Positions 39,010 to 48,113 are shown, numbered from the stretch's first letter. The stretch: DNA of 64,000 nucleotides from Desulfobacter hydrogenophilus (GCF_004319545.1 NZ_CP036313.1:3164501-3228500); one strand, 5' to 3'. Program-made: numbers and translations. Notes: generated from the sequence alone by a model not told the origin.

Positions 39010-39673
39010 AAGTTCGTTTGTAAAAGTTATCGACTATTTCAAGTGCCTGTTCCGGGGTATCAACTAATGAAAACAGGTCCATATCTTCGGGCGAGATTAA
39101 TCCGTTTCCGGTAAGTGTTTTTTTGATCCACGCCAGAAGTCCTGCCCAGAATTCCTTATTCATTAAAATGACAGGCATTTTTCGGATACGCTGGGTCTGG
39201 ACCAGCGTCAGCGTTTCAAACATTTCGTCCATGGTGCCAAGTCCTCCCGGCATAATAATATAGGCTTGGGCGTATTTTACAAACATGACCTTGCGGATAA
39301 AAAAATAATTAAAGTCCAAAGACCGGGTCATATATGCATTGCCCTTTTCTTCAAAGGGCAGGGCGATTTTTAAACCTACGGACTCCCCGTTTTGCTCTGA
39401 TGCGCCTAGGTTTGCTGCTTCCATTATACCCGGACCGCCACCCGTAATGACCGCATAACCGCCGGCTGCAAAACAGGCTGCTGTCTTTCTTGCCGTTTCA
39501 TAATCAGGGTGATCCTTGGCCGTTCTCGCGGAACCGAAAATAGATATGGCAGGTCCCAGGTCATGAAGTTCGTCTATACCGTCAACAAATTCACCCATAA
39601 TTTTAAACAGGCGCCATGACTCGCCGGATTTGAAATCATCAATGGGATACTGAATGGTCTTGGGTGTTCTCAT
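39008..39673 (-). CDS. LOG family protein (Rossmann fold nucleotide-binding)
   Basis: A 221-residue protein of the LOG/TIGR00730 family, which includes cytokinin riboside 5'-monophosphate phosphoribohydrolases that hydrolyse nucleoside monophosphates to base and ribose phosphate. It has GGGPGIMEAANLGA and the family motif PGGxGTxxE (PGGLGTMDEMFE). I moved the start to the ATG at 39673, which has AGGAG 6 bases upstream. Its stop codon TAG lies at the outer edge of the MITE-like element, so the last codons may have been reshaped by that insertion. Confidence 0.9.
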   Translation of the reverse strand: MRTPKTIQYPIDDFKSGESWRLFKIMGEFVDGIDELHDLGPAISIFGSARTAKDHPDYETARKTAACFAAGGYAVITGGGPGIMEAANLGASEQNGESVGLKIALPFEEKGNAYMTRSLDFNYFFIRKVMFVKYAQAYIIMPGGLGTMDEMFETLTLVQTQRIRKMPVILMNKEFWAGLLAWIKKTLTGNGLISPEDMDLFSLVDTPEQALEIVDNFYKRT

Positions 39674-39849
39674 GTTCAACTCCTCTTGGAACGGTTCAGG
39701 CTTCAGGTTCAGGGCAGTTAACCCAACTGGCTAAAATATATTAAATGTGGTATATACTATCCAATTTGTGGTAACTGATCAAGTTGGTCGGTTAACACTT
39801 TCAATTTATTATTTTTTGGTGACAGAAAAAAAATCAAAAATCATTTGGA

Positions 39850-40152
39850 ATGACTATAAACTTGGATTTTCAATATTCAGTATTGCGGCAGGTAACTGTT
39901 GTCAATGACTTAGGAATGCATGCGCGGCCTGCAGCAGTAATTGCCGGAATGGCCCAGGACGCCGGTGGCGGCATCTGGTTGTCTAATGGACAAAGCATTG
40001 TGGATGCCGCAAGTATTATCGAAATTTTATCCCTGTGTGCGGTTAAAGGAACAAAGGTGACTATTTTTACGGAAAAAGAAGAAGATACTAACCTGGCAGA
40101 TAAGATAAAAGATTTCTTTGATATCGGATTTGGGGAAAATGAAAATGAATAG
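39850..40152 (+). CDS. ptsH: Phosphocarrier protein HPr
   Basis: A 100-residue HPr, about 12 residues longer than usual at the N-terminus. The phospho-accepting His24 lies in LGMHARPAA, and Ser55 in DAASIIEIL aligns with the regulatory Ser46 of classical HPr. It takes phosphate from Enzyme I, whose gene begins within its last codons. No sugar EII gene is in the window, so it may serve regulation and not sugar import. Confidence 0.93.
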   Translation: MTINLDFQYSVLRQVTVVNDLGMHARPAAVIAGMAQDAGGGIWLSNGQSIVDAASIIEILSLCAVKGTKVTIFTEKEEDTNLADKIKDFFDIGFGENENE

Positions 40153-41914
40153 AACCGTTACGGATCAAATCACTCTCCGGGGTCTCAGCGGCTCTCCCGG
40201 TATCTGTATTGGAAAGGCTTATCTTGTTGACCGGGAGGGTGTTAACCTTATTAAACGCTATCCTGTAAGCCCGGATATGGTTCCTAATGAAATAGACCGG
40301 TTTAAAAATGCAGTGGATAAAGCCAAAAAAGACCATGCCAGGGCTATTGATTCTCTTGGGGATGATTTAAGTGAGAATCTGAATATCCTTGAAACCCATA
40401 TGGTTTTGTTCAAGGATAAGATGCTTTACGGAAAAACCATTGATACCATTACCAGTGATCATGTTAATGCTGAGTGGGCGCTTCGCCGGGTTTCCAGGCG
40501 TATCAGCCGGATGTTTGATCAAATCAATGATCCGTATCTTCGGGCCAGGGGTGATGATATCATTCAGGTTTCAGACAAGATAATGACTTATCTGGTGGGT
40601 GAAGCTGAAATTCGGATTAGCGAAATCAACAAACGCGTCATCATAGTCGCCCATGACCTTTCCCCCGCAGATACCAGCCAGATCCAGCTTGAGCATATCA
40701 AGGGATTCATAACGGACAGGGGCGGTAAGGACTCCCATACAAGCATCGTGGCAAAATCCCTTAAAATTCCTTCGGTGTTGGGACTTGGCAATGCCACGGC
40801 AAATATCAATAATGATGCTATCCTCATTGTAGATGGTTCCGCCGGAATTGTTATCATTAATCCGGATGAAGATACCCTGTTTCGATATGAAGATAAGATG
40901 GCGCGGTTTGCAGCCTACCGGGCTGATATTGAACGGGATAGCCATCTGCCTGCAATCACTGCCGACGGGATACCCATTAATCTTCTTGCCAATATAGAAC
41001 TTGTGGAAGAGGTGGTGTCTGCCAAGGACAATAAAGCGGCTGGTATCGGATTATTCAGAACGGAATTTTTATGTCTGGATTTAAACCGGTTACCCACCGA
41101 GGACCAAATGCTGCAAAAATATGGGGAGCTTGCGGAACTAATGCACCCGGCGCCGGTGACCATCCGGACCCTGGATATCAACGGGGATAAATTTAATCCA
41201 TATATAGATCCGGTGAAAGAGGCCAATCCTGCATTAGGTTTGAGGGCCGTCAGGTTTTGTCTGGAGAATGAAGGCGTTTTTATCGCCCAGATCAAAGCCA
41301 TTTTACGGGCTGCGGCTTTTGGTAATATCAATCTTCTTATCCCTATGATTTCTTGTGTTGAGGAAATTATTGGCGTAAAGTCATGTATTGACAAGGCCGT
41401 TATTGAGCTTGAGTCCGAAGACAAAATATTTAATAAAGATATTCCTTTGGGAATTATGATTGAGGTGCCTTCCGCCGTGATGATGGCCCGGGAACTTGCC
41501 GAATACGTTGATTTTTTTAGTATCGGCACCAATGATTTGATTCAGTACTCCATGGCCATTGACCGGCGTAATCGCAGGGTGGCGCATCTTTACCAGGCAT
41601 TAAACCCTGCGGTACTGAAAATGATCCGCCTCATCGTGGATGCGGCAGCCGAAAAAAATATTGAAGTGTTTATGTGCGGTGAAATGGCAGGAGACGCCAT
41701 TAATATCCCTGTGCTTCTTGGTTTGGGACTGACCAATTTGTCAATGAACGCCGGTGCCATCCCTGTCATAAAAAAAATGATCCGGTCCATGAATGTTTCA
41801 AAAGCACGTAAAGATGTTCAGACGATCTTTGGCTTTCAAACGGTTCAGAAAATTGTTGATTATATCCAAACGGAATACAGGGACCTTCTGCCTTACAAGG
41901 ATAACGAGGAATAA
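40145..41914 (+). CDS. ptsI: Phosphoenolpyruvate-protein phosphotransferase (Enzyme I)
   Basis: Enzyme I of the PTS, which moves phosphate from PEP to HPr. From the ATG at 40145 it has 589 residues. The active His is about H198 in GGKDSHTSIVAKSL, and the PEP-binding part has GIGLFRTEFL and IGTNDLIQYS. Alternative upstream starts are a TTG at 40118 and an ATG at 40139; I prefer 40145 because GGGGA lies 8 bases before it. The overlap with ptsH is 8 bases and smpB follows after 3 bases, so ptsH-ptsI-smpB reads as one unit. Confidence 0.94.
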   Translation: MNRTVTDQITLRGLSGSPGICIGKAYLVDREGVNLIKRYPVSPDMVPNEIDRFKNAVDKAKKDHARAIDSLGDDLSENLNILETHMVLFKDKMLYGKTIDTITSDHVNAEWALRRVSRRISRMFDQINDPYLRARGDDIIQVSDKIMTYLVGEAEIRISEINKRVIIVAHDLSPADTSQIQLEHIKGFITDRGGKDSHTSIVAKSLKIPSVLGLGNATANINNDAILIVDGSAGIVIINPDEDTLFRYEDKMARFAAYRADIERDSHLPAITADGIPINLLANIELVEEVVSAKDNKAAGIGLFRTEFLCLDLNRLPTEDQMLQKYGELAELMHPAPVTIRTLDINGDKFNPYIDPVKEANPALGLRAVRFCLENEGVFIAQIKAILRAAAFGNINLLIPMISCVEEIIGVKSCIDKAVIELESEDKIFNKDIPLGIMIEVPSAVMMARELAEYVDFFSIGTNDLIQYSMAIDRRNRRVAHLYQALNPAVLKMIRLIVDAAAEKNIEVFMCGEMAGDAINIPVLLGLGLTNLSMNAGAIPVIKKMIRSMNVSKARKDVQTIFGFQTVQKIVDYIQTEYRDLLPYKDNEE

Positions 41915-41917
41915 ACC

Positions 41918-42379
41918 ATGAACGCACAGTACACCAAACTGATTGCCAACAATAAAAAAGCTCGGCACAATTACCACATTGATGATGAATATGAAGCCGG
42001 TATTGTACTGGTGGGCTCAGAGGTTAAAGCCATTAGGGAGGGCAGGGTCAGTTTCAAGGATTCTTACGCAGATATTAAGCGCGGAGAAGTTTTTTTGCGT
42101 CGGCTCCACATTTCTCCTTATGAGTTCGCATATAATGCCAATCATGAATCCCTGCGCACCCGGAAGCTTTTGTTGCATAGTCATGAAATTAAAAAACTTG
42201 TCGGCAAAATAAAAGAACAGGGGTATACCCTGGTACCGTTAAAAATTTATTTTAAAAATGACAAAATAAAGATACTCTTGGGCCTTGGTAAAGGCAAAAA
42301 GCTTTACGACAAAAGGGAATCCATTAAGCAGCGGGATGTTAAACGGGATATGGATCGTGAAAGGAAAAAATATTCTTGA
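41918..42379 (+). CDS. smpB: SsrA-binding protein SmpB
   Basis: A 153-residue SmpB that binds tmRNA and brings it to stalled ribosomes. It starts KLIANNKKARHNYHI and has the conserved GIVLVGSEVKAIREGRVSFKDSYA block and a basic tail DKRESIKQRDVKRDMDRERKK. The tmRNA gene lies 69 bases downstream, a common and functionally matched neighbour. Confidence 0.96.
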   Translation: MNAQYTKLIANNKKARHNYHIDDEYEAGIVLVGSEVKAIREGRVSFKDSYADIKRGEVFLRRLHISPYEFAYNANHESLRTRKLLLHSHEIKKLVGKIKEQGYTLVPLKIYFKNDKIKILLGLGKGKKLYDKRESIKQRDVKRDMDRERKKYS

Positions 42380-42448
42380 TGATAAAATCCTTGACTTCAA
42401 CCTTTATGGTATTATATTAGTTAAGGTTCTTTTGATCTTTTACAATTT

Positions 42449-42803
42449 GGGGGCGTAATGGTTTCGACGGAGATTTTGATGTCCATGGTAGCATGTCGAG
42501 TGTTTGTCAACTCGTAAACTTGGCAAGTTTTAAACATAATCGCAGACGATTATAACTACGCTGTAGCTGCTTAAGGCGGCTTCCGTCCTCCTGACATCCT
42601 TCTTGCAGATTCAGGTCAGGGCGTCGACTTTGCAAGACCGCTTTTGGAATTTCCTGAGTTCTAAAAGTTAAATTTTTCAGGATACACCGGTTTGTATCCC
42701 TCCTGAAGGAGACTTCCCGGCCAATTTTAAAGTTCAGGATAAGCATGTAGAAGCTTGGGTTGATTGTTTTCGGACGCGGGTTCAACTCCCGCCGCCTCCA
42801 CCA
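42449..42803 (+). ncRNA. ssrA: Transfer-messenger RNA (tmRNA)
   Basis: The 5' end GGGGGCGTAATGGTTTCGAC and the 3' end GGTTCAACTCCCGCCGCCTCCACCA are the classical tmRNA ends; 7 bases pair in the acceptor stem. The T-loop TTCAACTC and an encoded CCA are present. The resume codon GCA at 42542 begins the tag ADDYNYAVAA, and TAA is at 42572-42574. Length is 355 bases. Confidence 0.96.
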
Positions 42804-42810
42804 ATATAGG

Positions 42811-42841
42811 GCCAGAAATACCAATTATTTCTGGCTTTTTT
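42811..42841 (+). terminator. Intrinsic terminator of ssrA
   Basis: A perfect 10-base stem, GCCAGAAATA / TATTTCTGGC (42811-42820 and 42826-42835), with a 5-base loop followed by six T. It lies 7 bases after the tmRNA CCA end. Confidence 0.9.
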
Positions 42842-42930
42842 GCTCCCTTCCAGTTGCCGTTCCTTAATCAGGGATTGTTCAAATTCGGTCACGGCTACCA
42901 TGATCTGAAACATAAGTATGGATATGGGGG
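42836..42930 (-). pseudogene. Serine recombinase (resolvase/invertase) fragment
   Basis: About 30 residues read in one frame as ISILMFQIMVAVTEFEQSL followed by IKERQLEGSKK. This matches the region of the long helix of serine recombinases (usual form: FxxMAxxAEFERxLIxERxxxG). Upstream the frame is lost in a run of seven C and no catalytic Ser region is visible. It is therefore a small relic directly behind the tmRNA terminator. Confidence 0.7.
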
Positions 42931-43008
42931 GGCCTCTCCTTTTTGTCCAGATGATGATACCTTTATATATCCCACTTCAGCCATCATTTGCTCATAGAGG
43001 GCTGCCGC

Positions 43009-43590
43009 TTATTTTGATTCAAATTCAATATCCCAATAAATTTCATACAATGGCAATTCGCAATTAACGGATTCCATCTTTAAAACCTGGTTTGCACCTT
43101 CGTAAGAATGATATTCCCACTTGCCCTCATCGCTGCGTATATATTGTTCAACATGATATTCATCTTGAGAAACAAGGATATCTTCTCGAAGTGTCGGGAT
43201 TGTCCGGTAATAAGTAAACTTTTTCCCTCTATCAAATGCTCCTGTTGAATCTGAAAGAATTTCCATGATGACAACCGGGTTTATCAGCGTATCAAATTCA
43301 CTATCTTCAAACTTTGCATCACCACAATGAATGAATATCAGGGTAAATATAGTTGTCTGAAATTTTCATACGCATATCATTAGAAACTGCTTTACAGGTG
43401 GAGTTATCAGCTTTGAATTTATTTCTTAGTTCCCCTGTAAGGCTGGCATTAATATAGATGTGATTTTTTTTTTTGCTCCAACCATGTCAAATAGCTCACC
43501 GTCAAAAAATTTATGCTTAATATCCAAAGAACTTCTTTCAAGGGCAAGATATTCTGTCGGTGTTATTTTTTTTTGTGGTTGTGCGGTCAT
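43009..43590 (-). pseudogene. Uma2-family gene broken by two frameshifts
   Basis: Three frames together give a Uma2 (PD-(D/E)XK-like) protein of about 190 residues. The N-terminus is MTAQPQKKITPTEYLALE (ATG at 43590, GGGGGA upstream). After a run of eleven A (43464-43474) it continues in another frame with NHIYINASLTGELRNKF, and from about 43330 in a third frame with CGDAKFEDSEFDTLINP and EILSDSTGAFDRGKKF. The core acidic and Lys residues are still present. Two indels, one in the A-run and one near an ATTCATTCATT repeat, break it. Confidence 0.8.
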
Positions 43591-43700
43591 TTTCCCCCAC
43601 CCTTTTCTGTCTCGAAAGTCCATAAATAAATATATTATATCATGTAACAGAAGAATACTAGATCATCGAGTAATAGTGTATTAGAAAAATCCATCGAGAT

Positions 43701-43722
43701 AAATGAGGCTTTTACCTCATTT
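43701..43722. terminator. Short AT-rich stem-loop, possible terminator
   Basis: AAATGAGG and CCTCATTT pair in an 8-base stem with a 6-base loop; runs of A and T lie on both sides, so it could act in either direction. The stem is short and weak. Confidence 0.35.
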
Positions 43723-43918
43723 TAACCGTTTCAGCATGCACCTGGCCTTTACAGCTTTATTTCATCCGAGACACAAGTTTTTACCGATTCATTTATAGGC
43801 CTGGGAAGACTATCCTTTCTATATACCAAATTTTTTATTTGACCTGATTGATCTGGATGGAAATATAAAAAAGGTGAATACCACTGGGAACCCAAGTCAC
43901 ACATACAAGGAGGATAAC

Positions 43919-44097
43919 ATGGGAATGGAAGTAGGCGGTCTTTTCGGGCTGATTATTTTAATCGCAGATATATGGGCTATCGTAAAGACAATCGAAAGCT
44001 CCGTATCAACAGGGAAAAAGTATTCTGGACCCTTCTGATACTTTTTCTCCCCGTATTGGGGTTTCTTCTTTGGATTGTTGGTGGACCACGAAAGTGA
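43919..44097 (+). pseudogene. PLDc_N-domain small membrane protein, frameshifted
   Basis: A small two-helix membrane protein. From the ATG at 43919 (AAGGAGGATAAC directly upstream, a very strong site) the first frame gives GGLFGLIILIADIWAIVKTI. After AGGGAAAAAG near 44020 the frame is lost, and another frame carries on with VFWTLLILFLPVLGFLLWIVGG up to the TGA at 44097. This is the PLDc_N layout (about 59 residues). One missing base, probably a G after the A-run, explains the break. Whether it is a true mutation or an error cannot be told. Confidence 0.75.
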
Positions 44098-44137
44098 TGG
44101 AAGATATGCTCTGCTAGCCGCTGAAAGGTGTCATCAA

Positions 44138-45472
44138 TCAGATATCTTTGAGGAGGCGCTCCCCGGAAGACTGCTTGGCAGCTGCCGCAAAAGTTTCCAG
44201 GCTCTGCTCCAGCGCTGTCAACTCCAGTGTGTCTCCCAGATACAGATCATCTTTTCCCATATTTTCAAAGGCTGTAACAACATCCATGACAGTCATGCAT
44301 TCAATGTCCCGGGCCGGGGTAAAGCCGGGTTCAGGGGCACTCACTTTGAACAGAATGCGGCTGTGGACCAGTTTTTTCATAAAAACCGATGTAATGTTCA
44401 CAGACAGGTGGAGATGATCGGCAACGGATAAGGATGTCACCGGCGCTCTGCCCTGGGCAAACCGTTTCACACAAAAAACCGCTATTCTGAGGAGGATCAA
44501 TTTTTTCATCCGCACACTGATGTGCTCATATTCCGGGTCTTCTGTCTGAAGCACATCAAAATGTTCCCAGACAAAGGATATTTCAGCGCCGAACAGCACA
44601 ATGGTCCAGGACGCATTTAACCAGAACAAAAACAACGGTATGGCTGCAAAACTGCCGTAAATGGCATTATAGGTGGAGACCCCCACCTGGAATTTCAGAT
44701 AGGTTATCTGGGCCAGCTGAAAAATGGTGCCGGCAATTACACCTCCGGCCAGAGCGGCTCGGATATTCACATTTTTATTGGGAATAAACATATAAAAAAA
44801 GGTAAATACGATCCAGACAGTCAAAAATGGAATTATATTCAAACCAAAAGAAAGCAGACGGCCCAAGCTGACTGGAAGATCAAGGATTACCATGAATTTT
44901 TCCAGATAACCGGTGACAAAAATGGTGGCACTGCCGGAAAAAATCACCAGCAGCCCGGCAGCCATGGCAATGGAAATATAATCAGTAATTTTGCGGATCA
45001 GAAGGCGGCTTCCCCTGACCCGCCAGATCCGGTTGAATATATCTTCCATGTGGCCCATCATCTTTATCAGCGCATACATCAAAAAGATGATGCCCAGCAC
45101 GGCCATGAGCCCGCCTTTGGTTCTCTCCAGCAGATTGACGGAAAAAGTCAGAACATTCTGGATGATCTGTTCCTGGCCGGCAAACAAAGACAGTATCCGG
45201 GTTTCAAGATATTTCTGGAAACCAAAACCCTTGGCAATGCCGAATGCCATGGCCATAACCGGTACAATGGACAACAGGGTATACAGGGTTAAGGCAGATG
45301 CCTGCAGGCTGCACCGGTCCCGGACAAATTCCTTGAACGACATCTGGAAAATACCATATCCTAATTGCCAGTATTTGTTCAGGACGTTTTTGATATTTTT
45401 CCTCCTTATATTGCGTTCTGCTGAGATTTCGAAAGGAACATCTATTCTCAAAGCATCAGACCACACCAACAA
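44138..45472 (-). CDS. YihY/BrkB-family membrane protein
   Basis: A 444-residue protein with six membrane helices in the N-terminal 300 residues (ALTLYTLLSIVPVMAMAFG, then helices near 110, 160, 205, 235 and 270) and a C-terminal cytosolic part of about 130 residues, winged-helix-like. Older annotations call the family ribonuclease BN, which is not supported. The function is unknown; it is often found with stress genes. The start is unclear: the frame opens with a TTG at 45472, 17 bases inside the DUF4112 gene, while a strong AAGGAGG lies further down with no ATG at proper distance. Confidence 0.88.
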   Translation of the reverse strand: MLVWSDALRIDVPFEISAERNIRRKNIKNVLNKYWQLGYGIFQMSFKEFVRDRCSLQASALTLYTLLSIVPVMAMAFGIAKGFGFQKYLETRILSLFAGQEQIIQNVLTFSVNLLERTKGGLMAVLGIIFLMYALIKMMGHMEDIFNRIWRVRGSRLLIRKITDYISIAMAAGLLVIFSGSATIFVTGYLEKFMVILDLPVSLGRLLSFGLNIIPFLTVWIVFTFFYMFIPNKNVNIRAALAGGVIAGTIFQLAQITYLKFQVGVSTYNAIYGSFAAIPLFLFWLNASWTIVLFGAEISFVWEHFDVLQTEDPEYEHISVRMKKLILLRIAVFCVKRFAQGRAPVTSLSVADHLHLSVNITSVFMKKLVHSRILFKVSAPEPGFTPARDIECMTVMDVVTAFENMGKDDLYLGDTLELTALEQSLETFAAAAKQSSGERLLKDI

Positions 45473-45935
45473 ACACGTTCAAAAAAGCACGAACCAGAAA
45501 AAATCCAAGCATACCGACAAAAATCACCAATCCTATTAGTACCGCACCAAGCCCCCAGACAAACAGTCGACTGGTGACAACGGTTTCCCGGGGATTGGCA
45601 AGATAGCTGTCGAGCAGATGGACGTTGCGCTGGTTTGCCTTCCAGACAAAATCGAAAAGGTCTCCCAGCACCGGCACAGTGCCTGCAAGTGCATCAAGGG
45701 CAATATTCAAGGCCATTTTCAGAAGCAGAACCTTTGGTGCGCCCAAACGGGCTGCTTCTGAAATGACCACACTGGAAATGAGCGCTCCGATCGTATCGCC
45801 AAACCCGGGAATAAGGCCAATCAATCCGTCAAGACCAAACCGCGCATTGAATCCTGGCACCTTGATTAAACTGTCGAGATAATGGGCCAGACGTTCCAGT
45901 TTCTTCCTGGATTTTTCCTTGTCGGTCTTCTGCAT
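45456..45935 (-). CDS. DUF4112-domain membrane protein
   Basis: A 159-residue membrane protein of the DUF4112 family, recognisable by LDSLIKVPG...FGLDGLIGLIPGFGDTIGAL and VPVLGDLFDFVWKANQRN. It has helices near 40-60, 75-95 and 125-150. The function is unknown. It overlaps yihY by 17 bases, so the two are probably made together. Confidence 0.88.
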   Translation of the reverse strand: MQKTDKEKSRKKLERLAHYLDSLIKVPGFNARFGLDGLIGLIPGFGDTIGALISSVVISEAARLGAPKVLLLKMALNIALDALAGTVPVLGDLFDFVWKANQRNVHLLDSYLANPRETVVTSRLFVWGLGAVLIGLVIFVGMLGFFLVRAFLNVFVGVV

Positions 45936-45990
45936 TCAAGATTTACCTATTTATGTTTAAAATCCAAACAGGCGTTTTGATGAAGTAACG

Positions 45991-46455
45991 CTACTTGTTG
46001 TCAGTATCAAATTCGCTTTTGGCTTTTTCCCAGGAGTCGCTCATCGCCTGGTAGGCGTCTGAGAATCCCTTTTTCATCTGTCCCCATGCACCTTGAGAAC
46101 TGTTTTTGAAGCTTCCATACCACTCGGCAAGCTCATTTCTCTGTCGGCGCAGCGTTTTCAGATTGGCCCTGGCTTTTTCACGGGCTGTCTGGGTCATCTG
46201 GTCCCACTCATTGTCAACGCGGCTTTCCAGTGCGTCAATTCGTGCGTCGACCTTTTTGATTGCCTGATTGGCCTCCTTGACTGCCTGGTCCCGTTGGTCA
46301 ACGGTGTATTGCTGAAGGGTGTTGATCAGCTGCTTTGTTTCTTTTTTAACATCCTGGGCAGTGACGGTGTCATTGCCGGATTGCGCTTGTACAGTTGGCA
46401 TAAAGCATAACACCATCACTACAATCATGCTTAGAATCAACCTCTTTTTTCTCAT
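45991..46455 (-). CDS. Secreted coiled-coil hypothetical
   Basis: A 154-residue protein with a signal peptide (about 1-24, ending VQAQS) and then an almost entirely helical, heptad-like body (TKQLINTLQQYTVDQRDQ and onward), with SSQGAWGQMKKGFSDAYQAM near the end. It has no cysteine and no enzyme motif, so it is probably a periplasmic structural or stress protein. The Shine-Dalgarno AAGGAGAT is 5-6 bases before the ATG. It resembles the second coiled-coil gene at 46755 in its C-terminal W...LKxGxxxAW pattern. Confidence 0.75.
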   Translation of the reverse strand: MRKKRLILSMIVVMVLCFMPTVQAQSGNDTVTAQDVKKETKQLINTLQQYTVDQRDQAVKEANQAIKKVDARIDALESRVDNEWDQMTQTAREKARANLKTLRRQRNELAEWYGSFKNSSQGAWGQMKKGFSDAYQAMSDSWEKAKSEFDTDNK

Positions 46456-46470
46456 AGTTTATCTCCTTAA

Positions 46471-46715
46471 CTCCCCATTCGCTTATTTTTTTTAGTGTTT
46501 TGTTAATTTTTACACACAATATATTGTGTTATAATACTCTTGCTCAGAAAAATTATGTCATATTTGGAATGCAAAATCATAATTTTTATATGCAAAAAAC
46601 AAACCATATAAGAATTAAAAACTAAAATTATTCAGGATTGTCTTTTTTTAGGCAAATAATGACTCCCCATGATTATAAATTGGCTTTTCTGATTTCAAAA
46701 TAAGCGAATGGGGAG
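46471..46715. repeat. 245-bp AT-rich segment with perfect 19-bp terminal inverted repeats
   Basis: CTCCCCATTCGCTTATTTT at 46471-46489 returns in exact reverse complement at 46697-46715. The inside is AT-rich, without a gene, and has a CTCCCCAT word again at 46662. The left end is part of the 5' untranslated region of the gene at 45991. This looks like a miniature transposable element, or a duplicated and inverted promoter region. Confidence 0.65.
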
Positions 46716-46754
46716 CCTTAATATAAAATTATGAATAATTTTGTTTTGTCCTTA

Positions 46755-47042
46755 TCAACTGAAACGTGATGTAGCCGATTTGATGGAACTGCTGAGAGAA
46801 TCCCAGGCCCTGTCGATGCCGGCTTTGAGATCTTCCCAGGCGTCATCACTGGCTCCCTTGAGTTCATCAAGCTTTTTACCGGCCTCATCCTGCATGGCCC
46901 GCAGCTCTTCAATCTGTTTGTTATATTCCAGCTGCGCATCTGCTTCGACTGAATCAGCCTTGGCTTTAAGCTTGTCAATTTCTGCATTCCATTCATCCAA
47001 TTTGCTCTGCAGTTTCTTTTCGTAGGCTTCTTGCATACTCAT
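46755..47042 (-). CDS. Small coiled-coil hypothetical
   Basis: A 95-residue protein, nearly all helix, with heptads in residues 5-60 (EKKLQSKLDEWNAEIDKLKA) and the end ASDDAWEDLKAGIDRAWDSL. It lacks a signal peptide, so it is cytosolic. Start is the ATG at 47042 with AAAGGAGAT upstream. Similar proteins commonly sit in ion or envelope stress clusters. The function is unknown. Confidence 0.75.
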   Translation of the reverse strand: MSMQEAYEKKLQSKLDEWNAEIDKLKAKADSVEADAQLEYNKQIEELRAMQDEAGKKLDELKGASDDAWEDLKAGIDRAWDSLSSSIKSATSRFS

Positions 47043-47223
47043 ATCTTATCTCCTTTGTTGTGTTGTGTCTCCCCATTTGGGAGTGCAATTCCGGTCAACC
47101 GATTGCAGGTCTTCGACCAGCCTGGGAGAACCGGCATACTTAAATTAGCCCTAATATCAAACCGTTCGATTATACCCCGCTCGTAAATGCGCAACATCAT
47201 TTGATCATAGAACGATATGCATG

Positions 47224-47880
47224 TTATTTTTTTTCCCCTTTGCCGGACAACCGTTTTGTTATCCATATATTTCCTGCAATCATCACAATTGCCAGGGCTG
47301 CCGCAATGAGTCCATTCACCCAGCGGTGTCAAAACTTCTTCCTGCGCGCCCTCGGCCAGCCGGAAAATATGCCCCAGCTGGGTGGACATACCGGTGGCTA
47401 CCACCACGCCTTTGCCTAATCCATGGGTCAGAGCGGTGCCGTTGAAAAGCATGTTTTTCCGCTCTGCAAGGAGGGTGTCTTCGGCCAGCGCCGCCACATC
47501 CTTGTCCACCGGCATAGACTCTCCGGTCAAGACGGATTCATCGGCTTTAATCCAGTTGGCCTCGATCAGCCGGAACCATATCCCCGCCTTCCAGAACCAG
47601 AATGTCTATGGGAACCAGTTTGGCGGCATCAATTTTCTGGATTTTTGATTGGCGCAGCATCTTGGCATGCCTTCTGGTCATCTGCTGTAATGCTTCCATG
47701 GAGCGTGCGGCCCGCAACTCAGTGCCGAACCCGATGACCACATTGATGATCAAAGCCACCAGTATGGCGATCCCTTCCAGGAACTGCCCGAGAATGAAAG
47801 ACACCCTGCAGCCATAGCCAGAAGCAATACAATGAGATTCTTGATCTGGGCAGTCAATATCTGCCAGATGCATGTTACTG
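47224..47880 (-). pseudogene. P-type (plasma-membrane H+/cation) ATPase remnant
   Basis: Pieces in several frames fit the N-terminal third of a P-type ATPase: LTAQIKNLIVLLLAMAAG, then EGIAILVALIINVVIGF, TELRAARSMEALQQM, VPIDILVLEGGDMVPAD, and MTGESMPVDKD up to LGHIFRLAEGAQEE. The phosphorylation site DKTGT and all that follows are missing. The text goes instead into a short hydrophobic tail, LIAAALAIVMIAGNIWITK, ending at a TAA at 47224. At least two frameshifts and a large deletion make it non-functional. Confidence 0.8.
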
Positions 47881-48113
47881 GGTATCTTTACATGTTTGAT
47901 TTGCCCCTTTTCCTTTTATTATCAGATATTATCCAGTAAGCTGCCATTTTTTGTAACCATACCAGACTCTGAAAATTGATCATATGGTGAAAAACCACCA
48001 TTTTCTTATTGTCCCGGTATGCAGTTCGGTTAAATTTACTTTTTTCACCTGGCTGTCATGGGATCAAAAATTCATAAATAGAAAAATTATCCCAATATGA
48101 GGGTTATTATGTA

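Noticed and set aside
42507..42824. Minus-strand reading frame with RRRELNPRPKTIN
   Set aside because: It is the antisense of tmRNA; such frames are a frequent annotation artefact.
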